A DNA stretch of 64,000 nucleotides from Membranipora membranacea (lineage: Eukaryota; Bryozoa; Gymnolaemata; Cheilostomatida; Membraniporidae), in the NCBI GenBank assembly GCA_914767715.1, contig OU612072.1:806001-870000 (forward strand). Reading direction: 5' to 3'. Below the pieces are notes generated by a model that saw only the letters and a program-made list of their open reading frames with translations, was not told where the DNA came from and ran no database searches. The translations under genes and the position numbers were made by a program. Shown in pieces: positions 34,277 through 45,544 of this stretch (positions are counted from its first letter, which is position 1; every line of letters starts with the position of its first letter).

Positions 34277-35734
34277 CTAATTCGTCAATAATGAGGGGAA
34301 GGAATATTTTGAGTTATTGTAACCACTTGATAGAGAATTTTCTACAGATTCCAAATATATCTTTATTTTATTCCTAGCACAGAAATTGGTCTTTTTAAAG
34401 CCGAAATAGTGCACCGGATTCGCGGCGCGGCATGAAACAGCATTTTGAACAATGGCCGCCCAAAGTTCACGATCACGGCAAAATTTGATGCAGTTTTGCG
34501 TACGTATTGTACTTCCTAGCAACGGAGGTGTAATTCTACGACAGATATCTAAAAAACATGTTTCTAGGACAAAAAACCATGCTGATTTGAATGGTGATAT
34601 TCTTTTATTGGTCAGACTGCTTGAAAAAATGTTAGCAAATGTCAAACTTTCAATTTTTTGAGGTGTATACCAAGCACCATTCACTTCAACAGTTGCATTG
34701 TCATTTTCTTGATAATCTGTTATTATAGTCTGATTTAATCCATTATTCCACTGTTATTTTGGTCTAGCTTTCTTAGTAGCAGGCTGTGTTTCCTCTGGTG
34801 GTTCTGGGCACACTAAGTCTCTAGTGCCTGGTGTACAAAACTCCCGTATCTCTTTAAACAGATACTTTCTGCGGGCTTCATCTAGACCTGATGGTACGAT
34901 CTCTTTAGGATGACCTGTTGGACGTTGATGGAGAACAGTGTCTGTTCTCCCTGTCTTCTCTTTGCAAAAGAGCCTGGATATCACTTTACCTGTAATAAAA
35001 GAATTGAATCCCAATGTGATAACATAAGTAGGCTCCACAATCAATACAGTCAACAGAAAACTTACAACTTTTGTTATGCCTATCATAGTCTATTGGCTTC
35101 TTCAGTATTCAGTTATGAAACAGTTTTTGTAACTAACCTTCATGTGCGTAATCACAGCGTGTACGCTTTCTCTCCCGCTCTTTGTGCTTGTGAGTTTTGC
35201 CGTGTGTGGCACTCGTGTTTATCACAACAGACACTTTACTCAAGATCATTACATCTCTCTCTGATGTAGTAAGGCTTTCATAGAAGACCATCTGATCCAG
35301 CAGACTGGAGATGTCAAAATTAGTGAGGCAGTTTGTAGCACATTTGCATCGGAAAGTTGACAGCACATTCTGCCTTTTAGAGATGGTCTCATCTCCAGTG
35401 TCACCTGAAGGACTTGAAGGTCCATCCCCACTGGATGTTGGAATAGATTGTTGGGTAGGCCTGGTAGGCTTCTTTTTGGTAACCAACACCCTTGAATCAC
35501 TACTTTTATCCCCCTGCTTTGTTTTAGTTTTGCCTTTTTGAGTTTGACTTGTGCTAGGCTTATCAGCTTCTATTTTCACTAAAACATCTTCATCCAGCTG
35601 TTCTATACCTTCTGGGTGGCCTAACTGTTCATGTTCCTCATCACTATCTACATCTCTGCTCGCAATATCAAAGAATTCAGCATCTACTTGACTCAGAAGT
35701 TCATTCAAATCAACTAATCTTCAGTGTCAGCCAT
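34277..35734 (-). pseudogene. Damaged two-exon gene, transposon-like, ~268-aa readable part
   Basis: Exon 1 is 35708-35138, the donor is GTTAGT, and exon 2 is 34989-34754 ending TAA. The phase-1 junction gives 268 readable codons. The N-terminal half is acidic then Lys/Ser/Pro-rich (KGKTKTKQGDK). Around residues 120-127 is a Cys cluster FRCKCATNC, then LTTSERDVMILSKV, a Lys/Arg-rich stretch and KVISRLFCKEKTGRTD. This Cys/helix/basic order resembles N-terminal modules of some invertebrate transposon-encoded proteins, but I cannot name a family. Two signs of damage are visible. The only well-placed ATG (35734) is one base out of frame with the long reading frame, which has no ATG of its own at the start. 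After the TAA at 34754-34756 the same frame stays open for a further 159 codons to 34277. It could instead be an expressed gene using another upstream exon. Confidence 0.5.
34452..34661 (+). CDS. Possible small ORF, 69 aa, antisense to the frame above
   Basis: Starts at an ATG in good context (AACAATGGCC) in a locally CpG-richer patch and encodes a basic, leucine-rich peptide (ILLLVRLLEKMLANVK). No homology recognised, and it overlaps the open continuation of the minus-strand pseudogene. Its part near 34558 resembles the foldback repeat, which argues against it. Confidence 0.2.
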   Translation: MAAQSSRSRQNLMQFCVRIVLPSNGGVILRQISKKHVSRTKNHADLNGDILLLVRLLEKMLANVKLSIF

Positions 35735-35759
35735 CTTTGTGTTCTTCCGGTGTGCCCTT

Positions 35760-36560
35760 AGTAACCACTTTGACACCTGATTGGACCACTTAACTTGCTA
35801 GTAGCCAATTAAAAATGTGATATTCTGAATCAGAAGATGTTGATTGGTCAGAATCAAGCAAAATATAAAAATGTAAACATTGTTCATAAAATCACATGCC
35901 CAGCTTTAGATGCTTATTACTAACAATAGTCAATGCCGCGTTATTGACAAATTAGACAGAGCATGCCACAAATGATAGATGGCTATCATCAAAATTAGGA
36001 AATGTCAGTGTATTGACCTAAGCCGCATGTAAATCTATATGAAAAAACTCATTTTACAAACCTGGATTACTCATAGCCTATGTATCCTAGCCAAAAATGA
36101 CATATGGTGTATAGCTTGAAGGTTGAACATTTCAAAAAATTTGGAAATCAGCCTTTAGGATAAATACAGAATGAATTATGACCTATCATAGGTGACTATG
36201 TCTGCATAACAAAACTCCATTGTAACTTATACAAAATATGAAATTGGCAGGTGGCCAGATTGATGACTTTCCCCCATTTGATCAAAAACTGCAGGCACTA
36301 TAGTCATCATCGAAGTGCCCCTCTGTATATCCTTACTCTGTGATATCGATAAAGCTCATAAATCACTTAGATTTTTAGCAATTACTACGGCTCATTGACT
36401 AACATGTAGAATATCATAACATAAAACAACTTATCGCTAGCTTACAAATACCTGGTATTAGATCAAGCAAGCATCAGTCTATTGTACCCAGGGCCCTCAG
36501 ACAATCCGCACTCCAGATTCAAAGAAGTAGAATTTATACAGATTACATAAAGAAAGAATC
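35760..36560. other. Intergenic, no feature recognised
   Basis: AT-rich DNA between the minus-strand damaged gene and the plus-strand synthetase-like gene. No promoter motif was convincing. Confidence 0.4.
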
Positions 36561-39500
36561 ATGGTGGTGTTAACTCAGAGCTATATGAATACCCACATAC
36601 CAGGTGTGCCTCTGCCTAAACTCAAAGATGTTTTTTGGACTGTGTGGCAGAAATCACAGCAGAGTGAGGGTACAGCATCAAAACTCATCGATCTCACATC
36701 GGGGGAACATTTATCGTGTCACAAGGTCCTCGAACAGGTATGTTTTGTTTAATTATGTGCCATACTTTCGTTACTATTAACCTTTTAAAGGATGGATATT
36801 AGAAATTAGGCAATAAACAAACTTCAAACTTAGGAAGTTTATAGGATCCAAATAATCAAATGATGACTAGAAGCTATGTTTAAAGTACAATATCAAGCTG
36901 TCACACAAGGAAAGCAGACACATGTCTGTTAGGCAGTTACTATAATATTATCATGCGAAGCAGAGACAACTGATTCCAAGGCAAAATACGTCATCATCGG
37001 ACACGATGGAAAACTAACTACTACTAAAACTAATCTTTAAATGCGTAAAAAAGATCTGGCGTCGAGTCCACTGATCTTGATTTCTTCTCTAGTGAAGTTG
37101 TGTTCTCTTGGTGTTAGTGTAAGATAACTCCACAGTCAGCTCATTTCGAAATAGCCTTAGATTTCTAGTATTTCATATTATCGAAATATAAATATATATG
37201 CCAGATGTGAGGCTGCCATGAGTTTGCTATGACCTCAGCTGACAACAGTCTAGGTAGACCTCTATTCAGGGGGGATATCTAGCTTTTAATTGTGACACTG
37301 CCAACTTTTACTATCCTGTGCAGTATAGCTGCACACCGAGGCCCTTTTAGCATTTGCTCACAAGAACAGTGTTCCTAGTCTTAGATTACATCGGACTGAT
37401 CAGTCAGCATCTGTTTATGCAAACTAACCTTTCTCTTGATGTTAACATATTTTCCAATCACTCACACCTGACATAACAATTCTTTATGATGGCACCAACT
37501 ATTGTATACTTGATTACAAAGTCATGAGAATACAGGGGTCCAATTGAATTTAAAACGCTCCAATTCATAAAATCTATGTTTGTGATCTGGCATTGCCCTG
37601 TATCCACATTGGCTTGATGAAGGGTGAACAAGTAAATCTATTAACATTTAGGATTGTCAGTAGATATTGGGGTTTCTAATAATCTGCAACATTCCTGCAT
37701 TATTCTGTTTATGCAGACACACAGCTTGAATGGCCCATTTGCAATCCAACAACCCTCAAATCTAAACATGGGTGATCTTTTCCCTTTCGCAGGTAGTTTA
37801 CAGCATGTCCGAGTGTCACCCAATCGCTATCACAAGTTCAAGTGACGATCCCAAGGAAGATGAAGACAGAATGTTATCCAAGATGAAAATTGTCCCATTC
37901 ACAGAGGTTTGGCTAATAGTTCACTAACCCTCTATCCCACCCTACTCTGAGTATAAGTTATTTAAGGATTTATGTACTATAAACTCACTCTAGGTACATC
38001 TATACCGACGAATATAAGCACAAAACAGGCCTAGGAAGCCAATCTAGATAATATAACTTTATGATGGGAGAGTAAATCTATGTAACAAATTCACAGCTTC
38101 CATGAGAGTTTACAAATTATTATCTATTTAGCCTATGTATTCCGTTTGCTAAATCTTTTGCTGTTAATCAGGCAATCAAAGTGAAACTCTCTAAACGGAT
38201 GATAAACAAACTTTGGCCGTAAGTCCCATGAAAATCGTAGACTTGGACAAAAAACTCATAACTCTTATTGCGAGACAAAGACAGACAAGAACATATACCA
38301 CATTATCAAGTGGAGAATTCAGCTCAAATGGTGCACTGGCAATTCATAATTTATATCATTTTGTTGTGCATGGCTACTGAGTTCATACTTGAACTGATAT
38401 ATTATATTCATATCGGTGCATCTTTCTATGCTGTTTGACCTTTTCTTGTAGGTTGGACTTGTGAACGAAGATTCTGGCATTGTGAGTATAGGCGATGAAG
38501 GAGAAGTACAACTGAAGAGCCCACTCTTCTTCTGTCTTGGATACAAAGGAGAACCAGAAGAGACTAAAAATGGCATGTGGACAGAAGATGGCTTCTTCAA
38601 GACGGGGTATTTATCTAGCAGCATTTCTATTATAAACGGAATTTCTGAATTAAAATCAGTTGTTGATATATTTTTCCCAGCAAACTACCAGATATCTGAA
38701 CATTACTCGAAACAATCACAATAGTCGATAAGAGATAAAGTTTTGTTAGTACAATCACTTTTTACTTTGTTGGTACAATCACTTTTTACTTTGCTTCATC
38801 TCAATTGTTTAGGCCTACAACTCCATCTAAATTTGTTGTGATATGTTTGGTCATCATTTATAGAGATACTGGGGTGATGAGTCCTGATGGTAAACTTGAA
38901 ATTTTAGGAAGATCATCTGATTCGATAAGGTTTAAGATTGATAGAAAGGTTGTGTGGCCTGCACCCATTGAGGAGGCCTTAGTAACTCATCCCTGTATAA
39001 AAGAGATGAAGGTGAGCAATAACACCCTACTCTCCGGCTTCATGTAGTTATTTTTTATGGTAGTTTGTGAGTTGATTATGTTTAACGTGAATAGGACTTT
39101 AAGATTTGATCCAGGGTGGTTATGGTAGGCTGGAACAATCAACCTTGAAAGCTCCCCCAATGGGACTCGACCCCACAACTCCTGCTGCACTTATCGCCTG
39201 GCAGTGAAAAGCAAGCGCACTAACCGATAACGCCATCTTGCCATCCCCAAAAAAAGAATGAGTTTATGCCCCTTATAAGCATGCCCACTATTCACTATTC
39301 AGAGTTGTGTTCTCTCGTCCCATAGCTTATTCCATTCCACCATTGCCACCCTATGTAACGCCAACAACCCCAACGCGTACCCTGTGCAACACAGGGTACG
39401 CGTTGGGGTTGTTGGCGTTACATGGCCCATTACTAGGCCCTTTTAGTGAGTTTTTAGCTGTCTTTCCAGCTCGTCAGCATGTCTTTCCATGAGTCAGTCA

Positions 39501-41624
39501 AAAAACCGATAGATAGAAAGTTTACAGTAATACTCTTCTTTGTGGGGCGAAATTGAATTATCTGGAAAAATGAACGCTAAAGAGAGCTTTCAAAGTTTGA
39601 GTGTTGAAAACAGCTATAATAACTGTATACACTTTTTACAATTTTAGGTCATATCCGACGCTGTGAATGACAGCTTTGGAGATGAAATCGTGTACTGTAT
39701 CAGGTATGGCACATTGAAGATGACATGGCCACACAATAGGCTATTAAACTCTCAACAAGTTGTATTTTTGTATTTTTTTTCACACCAGCAATGTAAGATC
39801 TTTTTCCAACTCATATTGGCCAAACAATGTGCATTATTACCATACAGGATCAAATTGCACACACAGAAAACATAATGCTATGAATGATAATATAAACTTG
39901 CACATAAAGAACAGTGCTATTCTTATCTGTTCATGTTTTTGTTTCTTGAAATCATTTCGATTATTAGGGAGCAGGTTTCATTAAATGCGTCATGTTTGCA
40001 TGGCTGGAGGTAATATACCTAACAAACCCTAGAGATGAAAAATAATTCGCACCTGGAGTGGAATTTTTTATGGAATCATGATGGATATTTGTCACTGTTA
40101 TGGCTCAACAAAATCCAAAGATTTGGTATGAGTAACTCAAAAAACAAGGATTGTGTTAGATTTTATAAGGGAGCAGCTTCGGTAAATCAATGTGTTATAA
40201 GAACAAACCTACAGTGTTATTAATATCGTATCTACAGTGTAACGAATTTGCTATAGCAGCGAGTGCAATACCCAACCAATGATTAAAATATGCTATCTGC
40301 TTTTGTAGTCTGGAGGCAGGCAGTTAGCAGTTTACTGAAGATTCAATTTTAAGCCACTGTAAAGAAAATGGGTAAGCAATAAATATAATATTCATTCAAT
40401 AAAGAGTACTAATTAACTGTCTGCTGTCCGTCTGCTGTCAGCGTCTCTTGTTGTTCTCTAACAAAGGTTCTGTACTCACTGTGAATACTATAGATCAAAT
40501 AAATACTATACTTGTAGCTGATGCAGTTACAGTTCCCGCACAGAGTTATGTACTTTGATGCTCTACCCGTCACTGTCAATGGGAGAAAGGTAGGTGATCA
40601 TTGTACTGTATATCACTCACCTCATCCAAACGAGTTCGGAACAATGAATCGCTGCTACCATGTTCATCTATAACACATTGTCGGATAATTTGTCCCACAC
40701 TGCCCTCTCGTTATCTCAATTCTTTGTTTGGGTTTATTATGAGTGATATGAATCTTATACAATAAGCTCACAATTTCAAGCAACTATATTAAGCTGCGTT
40801 TACACAGAGGAGATTTCTTAGTTTCTTCATGACTGCAGATTGGCAAGCAACTAGTTGAAGCTGTGTAAACATACTAGTGTCTCAAAAACCTGGTGCGGGC
40901 AACCAATCTTAGCAACAGTTTCCGGAATGCAGCAGTGCTGCATTTCAAGCAACTGTTGCTGGCAACTGGGTGTGGCATATTTATTTCACCAATCACAACA
41001 ATTCAAAAGAATCTGTCTGTTCAGACCTAGCATCAGTTTGCATTCGTTCATCACACTATAAAGCCCAGATGGTTGCATGTGTGTAAACAGATCGGAAACT
41101 GCAAGTTTCCACTACAAGTTTCCAGAGGTTTCTCAAAGCTTCCAGGTTGCGAGTCTCCAGTTGCCAGTTTCCTCTGTGTAAACTCAGCTTTAGGTAACTT
41201 CGCGACCTTGGTATCTATATTAAATAATCATTAATTATAATCATTTTCATGGGGAAATCCAACTGAATCCAACTTGAATTCAAGTTGTCTCCCTATTACC
41301 AATATTGACATGAAACTTAGAATTATCTCCTAATTGGTAATAGGGAGACAACTTGAATTCAAGTTGGATCTAGTTGGATTTCCCCATGATTATAATTAAT
41401 GATTATTTAATATAGATACCAAGGGCGCGAATTTACCTATTGTTGTTGATGATGCCAGTTTAATAATATTATTAGAAATAAACATATCCATAAAAGTTTT
41501 CTGTTTTTTGGCACACTTTGGTTTTTGTTTTTAGACTGATATAAGGAAACTGAGGGAGATGGTACACCAGATACTACAGTTATCTCCAGAGGAAGGAAGA
41601 TACTACACAAAGCCTATTTACTAA
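36561..41624 (+). CDS. Acyl-CoA synthetase-like (AMP-binding family) gene lacking the central catalytic region
   Basis: Exons: 36561-36737, 37793-37906, 38452-38606, 38864-39011, 39648-39703, 40518-40589 and 41535-41624 (TAA). Known adenylate-forming motifs appear in order: VVYSMSE (the Y-x-M-T-E motif), GEVQLKSPLFFCLGYKGEPE, DGFFKTGDTGVMSPDG, ILGRSSDSIRF (GR..D.I), PAPIEEALVTHP, LPVTVNGRK (C-terminal P..T..GK lysine region) and IRKLREM. Members activate carboxylic acids as acyl-AMP and then acyl-CoA. Exon 1 ends in phase 0 after LSCHKVLEQ and joins VVYSMSE in frame. The ~250 residues between, including the Ser/Thr/Gly-rich ATP-binding P-loop, are absent, and the 1-kb intron shows no trace of them. 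Exon 39648-39703 ends in phase 2 whereas 40518 starts in phase 0. A stretch at about 40343-40370 (FTEDSILSHCKENG) looks like the missing link but does not fit the phase either. It is probably a non-functional or neofunctionalised relic; intact exons could lie elsewhere. Confidence 0.65.
39110..39245 (-). mobile_element. tRNA-derived SINE
   Basis: The minus strand has a tRNA-like head: GGCAAGATGGCGTTATCGGT (A box region), and about 50 bases later GGGGTCGAGTCCCATTGGGG (B box). It lies in the intron after exon 38864-39011. Confidence 0.7.
39354..39422. repeat. 69-bp near-perfect hairpin
   Basis: Arm TGTAACGCCAACAACCCCAA..CCCTGTG, loop CAA, then the exact complement CACAGGG..TTGGGGTTGTTGGCGTTACA. 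GC content is well above the surroundings. Located in an intron of the synthetase-like gene. Confidence 0.9.
40792..41189. mobile_element. MITE with TTA target duplication (PIF/Harbinger-like)
   Basis: The terminal inverted repeats AGCTGCGTTTACACAGAGGA and (reverse complement of the right end) AGCTGAGTTTACACAGAGGA are flanked by TTA on both sides (40789-40791, 41190-41192). It is 398 bp long with no coding capacity. A three-base TTA duplication is characteristic of PIF/Harbinger elements. Intronic in the synthetase-like gene. Confidence 0.8.
41193..41437. mobile_element. Hairpin MITE with TA duplication
   Basis: Ends GGTAACTTCGCG and CGCGAATTTACC are flanked by TA on both sides. The two ~95-base arms are nearly perfect complements (for example CAACTTGAATTCAAGTTG in each arm) around a ~50-base centre. 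It immediately follows the previous MITE, sharing its TTA/TA border. TA duplication suggests a Tc1/mariner-type source. Confidence 0.75.
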
Positions 41625-41639
41625 GTTATCACTCGATGG

Positions 41640-42750
41640 TACAGTCGAAGTTATTGCACCACAACCCCAAATCTTTGACACCAAACAAATTCACTTTTTC
41701 AATGTTGCCTTTTGATGGAACCTTCTAGTTGAAGAGTCTTCTCTAAAAGACAATGTTCTTAGGTTTGATGTAGTCATTATTCTCCATTTCATTTATAAGT
41801 AGATTAAGTACATTAATTATCAAGATTTGTCGTATTATCAGCAAATTTACATGTAATTAAAAACGCAATATCATGGATATCAACTTGAGTATCGTTTTCT
41901 CCCTGTTCTTGATTATGACCTATGCCTAACCCTCATACTGACATCAGTGTGCTCAGCAATTCGCATTAGTGATTAAAGCAGTTTCAACTCTCAAAAATTA
42001 AACTTAGAGTAGAATATCACTTAGGACTTTACAGCTGACCCATGTAGAGACATGAGGGTCACACTCTCCTTTTGAATAAGTCATTAATAATAATGCAAAA
42101 AATAAATATGGGAAACAAAAAAACTATGAGAAATTTTATGCGAGAAACCTGTGAAAAATCAATCCAGAAACAACAAGCGGCTCAACTCAGATACAGCTTT
42201 TATGGTTATAACTTTGCTGCTCGCCTCATGGTCAGAGGAGGTTTGCACTAAACTCGGGGCTGATTCCTGCAGCATAGCCTGACTTGACTTGGCGCTAAAA
42301 CCCTGCAATGGTTATCATTTACAATCATCTACAACTGGCTTACAAGTGTGTTGTTACAAAATTTAGTGTCCATAATAAATTTCAATTTATCGAATCACCT
42401 TACATAATAGGATACTGTTAAGTGCAAACTATTAAGTTCACCGCAGGCAGAAGAAGAAGCATCTGAATCAATTTGAAAGCAGTCTAGAGCACAACTATCA
42501 AACAAATTGTGTAAATTGAAGTTGGCTGTTTTTGTAATAAGAGCGGATGACTCCGACCATATAATATTATATAAATATATATATACAATATTATAAATAA
42601 TATTATTACAATCAGTAAAACTGGTTTAGCAAATATTGCATACCGGCGAAATTGATATTCTGATATCAGTCTGTCTGGGGAGACAACTTGCTGCAGCAAA
42701 ATAAAGTAAAAAGAACATTAAAAAAATAATTTTTCATACAACTGTTACAA
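41640..42750. other. Intergenic, no gene
   Basis: 3' flank of the synthetase-like gene. Nothing recognised besides short AT-rich tracts. Confidence 0.4.
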
Positions 42751-42754
42751 TAAG

Positions 42755-42760
42755 TTTATT
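42755..42760 (-). promoter_or_regulatory. Polyadenylation signal of the small TSP1 gene
   Basis: AATAAA on the minus strand 22 bases downstream of the stop codon at 42782-42784. Confidence 0.5.
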
Positions 42761-42781
42761 CTTCATTAAATTAATTGATCA

Positions 42782-43745
42782 CTATCTCCTCTGATAGTTT
42801 GGGCAGTCATTCTTATGATGACAAATATTGCTCTCTACAATTGGTCCACGACAACCAGCCCTGGTGCTGACACCCTCACCACAGGAGATGGTACAGCGTT
42901 CCCAATCAGTCCAGCTAGTCCAACCTGATGGCCTCGAATCCTTCACTGTAGGTTCCTGTGATGGAATCACAGGAGTGGTGCTGGAAGGTTCTCTAATCAG
43001 CTCCACAGGAATTGATGGTAAAGTAGGTATTGAGTGCAGTTTGAAGTAATGAGGCTGAAATTCAACTGCGTTTGACTGAAGGCTGTCCGAATTTCTGCCA
43101 CCAGCACCTAAAGCACCTAAAACAATGGAATCAACATATTGATTATGATCATTTCTATGAATTCATAGATTAGTGGTAAAATACACAGTATGGCTATTTG
43201 TGGAGAAATGACATCAATTTTTAACTTTGAGTCAGTAATTGGATTTAGCTAAAATTCTGGCAGCTCTAACGTTATGCATTGAGTGACTTCCCAGTAAGGA
43301 CCTTTGAAAACTCAGGAAACTTACTTGACAAAAGTTCACAAGGGGTCAGCCATATCATTCCTCAACCTTTGGACCAATCAAAGATGAGAAATTGGTGAAA
43401 AAATGAGATGAAAAAATCATTGTTTGGATAAAGTGCAAAAACTTATGTAAGACGAGCACATGATGGGAAGTAAGACGAGCACATGATGGGAAGTAAGACG
43501 AGCACATGATGGGAAGTAAGACGAGCACATGATGGGAAGTAAGACGAGCACATGATGGGAAGTAAGACGAGCACATGATGGGAATACCAAAGTATCTTTA
43601 AAACCTCATCATTTTAGAGGATCATTAAAAGTAATTTGATTTACTGTAAGCGATGATCAGAAGTGTTGTAACTTACAGTAATCAGACATCAATAGATTTG
43701 TGACTTACCATGAACAATCATCAAAGTTATTACTCCAGTCATCAT
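42782..43745 (-). CDS. Small secreted TSP1-repeat protein, 123 aa, 2 exons
   Basis: Exon 1 is 43745-43709 and exon 2 is 43116-42782, with a GT-AG intron in phase 1 and an open frame. Exon 1 starts with two ATGs and encodes a short hydrophobic signal peptide (MMTGVITLMIVHG). Residues 77-123 form one thrombospondin type-1 repeat: WTSWTDWERCTISCGEGVST, then GCRGPIVESNICH, with the W..W..W array and the CxxxCGxG motif. Between lies a low-complexity Ser/Pro/Thr linker. TSP1 repeats bind glycosaminoglycans and matrix or surface proteins. The next gene (46924-47852) has the same exon plan and a closely related C-terminus (GC.GP..ESN.C), so the two are tandem paralogs. Confidence 0.8.
43448..43585. 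repeat. 23-bp minisatellite, 6 copies
   Basis: TAAGACGAGCACATGATGGG plus AAG, repeated exactly six times from 43448 (the last copy ends GGGAATACC). It lies in the intron of the small TSP1 gene and gives a misleading repetitive ORF on the minus strand. Confidence 0.95.
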
Positions 43746-44179
43746 TCTCTGCCTGCAATAGTATTAATACAGCCAGTAGATCTTCTATTAGGTTACAGCA
43801 GACATTAAATGAATGTATGGCAGTCTATGCAGATTTGAGATACTGGGTGAATGTGTTGTTGAGAATATTGTTTCATTAAGAATTCGCTCCCAGATCTTTA
43901 AAAAAAACAGGTGACCGACGCACCCAACAAACACTCAATTTGATTCAACAACTACAAAAACATCACACTAGTAACTGCAGCTTTGTGATGTCTGCCTTGA
44001 CATTCTGGTGATAAATCCGAGTGAAATGCCTTTTTCAAGGATGCAAGACTGGTAAAAGAATACAGTTGTCCTTTAGATCTAGAAAACACAGCACCTTACC
44101 ATTTTGAATTATATACTCTCACCCTATAACTAAGTCCACCAAATTTCAAAACTTACCTTCACATTATATCAGTACTTAC

Positions 44180-44263
44180 CCTTGCTTATCTTTTGGTCAC
44201 CCAAACTCTTAAACCCTAACAGCTGTCCTGAACTAATCTGCACCCTTTGCTCAACTGATCTAG
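44180..44263 (-). other. Candidate 84-nt symmetric exon, unassigned
   Basis: Minus-strand acceptor TTTTTTGCAG and donor GTAAGT bound an open 84-nt segment (EQRVQISSGQLLGFKSL) in phase 1-1. It lies 5' of the small TSP1 gene and could be an alternative exon of it. No homology seen. Confidence 0.3.
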
Positions 44264-45146
44264 CTGCAAAAAAGATTTGGGTTGAATGCCATAGTATCTT
44301 TATATTCCTACAGAGCTTTTGAATTTTTCTCTTCAAAGAGTTCATTTCTTTTATCAATTCGTTGAATTATGTATAGTATACCAATGGGTATATACAGGGT
44401 AACACAAGTCGGCGTGCGATTTGGATGCAAAGCCTCATTACACCCAACATCAGACACCTTAGTGTTATTATAATATTTCTTCTAGACTGACACCACCTGT
44501 ACTACATCAAACATTGCTTGGTGTTGTTATACAGTTTGCCATTTACAACAATGATGGAATCGGGATGAAGTTAGTTTTTGACCTTTGATGAAGGTTGCTG
44601 CTTAAATACCAATCACTGCCCATCTTGTGGAAGGAATTCATATCTAGAATCTTAGCTTGTAAAAACCTCTCCTCACTGAAATGGTTAAGAGTAGTCATTA
44701 TCAGTTTCTAGGACTTCATACAACAGAATAAGTATCGGATGGAAATACTGTTGTTATTCATTATCAGTCGTATTCTGCAGACTGAGTTTATTTAGCAGTT
44801 TTCTAGCCTGCTATGGGATAGTCACAACATTTAGCCATACTTCAAGGATTAAAAGAAGTGGAGCAATGGCCTGAATTAGATTAGCTTTCAATTAACTATT
44901 TTAATCAATTCACCGATTTAAATTTATGTTAAGCACTCCTGTTCTCCGGTAATGGAGCAAGCAAATGACAAAGTGGTTTGAAGTCTAATTTCGACTTTTG
45001 TTGTCTCATGCCGACTCCTCAAGATTATTGCATTACCCTGGCAGCAGTTGGACTATCACTCGCCTCGAGAGAATTAAACTTGGTCTCAAGTTATTAAAGT
45101 ATACTGATTTAAAAATCTTTATCAAGACATTCCCTAATCAGGCTTA

Positions 45147-45534
45147 AGCTGCGTTTACATAAGGCCGTCTCCGTCAGCTGGCCACCAACTCAAGACTGAG
45201 CAGTCTTTAACCCCAAGTCTGAGCCAGAGTCTGAGACTGGCATGTGTTTACATAGCACCGGCTTAGCCAATGTCAGTCTCAGAGAAAATAAGTGTGAGTG
45301 ATAGAACAAAGAGCAGTATTGTGATCGCTAAATTAGGAATTTGTGTTAAGACGGGCAGTCTTGAGACTGCAAAACGAGCACTGCTCCAATTGCCAGACAC
45401 AGTCTTAAAAGCCGGTCAGACAAGGTCAGTCAACCGTTTTTGTTATTCACACTACACAGCCTCAGCCTCCGTCTTAGTAATTTGTCAGTCAGACTCAAGA
45501 CTGGGCCAAAAAATGGCCTAATGTAAATGCAGCT
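45147..45534. mobile_element. MITE with TTA target duplication, same superfamily as 40792-41189
   Basis: Ends AGCTGCGTTTACATaaGGCC and GGCCtaATGTAAATGCAGCT are flanked by TTA (45144-45146 and 45535-45537). It is 388 bp. The interior carries repeated CAGACT/AGTCTG motifs. The terminus is nearly identical to that of the MITE at 40792. The 83-codon ORF inside is spurious. Confidence 0.8.
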
Positions 45535-45544
45535 TTACCCTCTT

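Noticed and set aside
43355-43576. Minus-strand ORF with repeated SSYFPSCARLTSHHVLV units
   Set aside because: It is only a translation of the 23-bp minisatellite.
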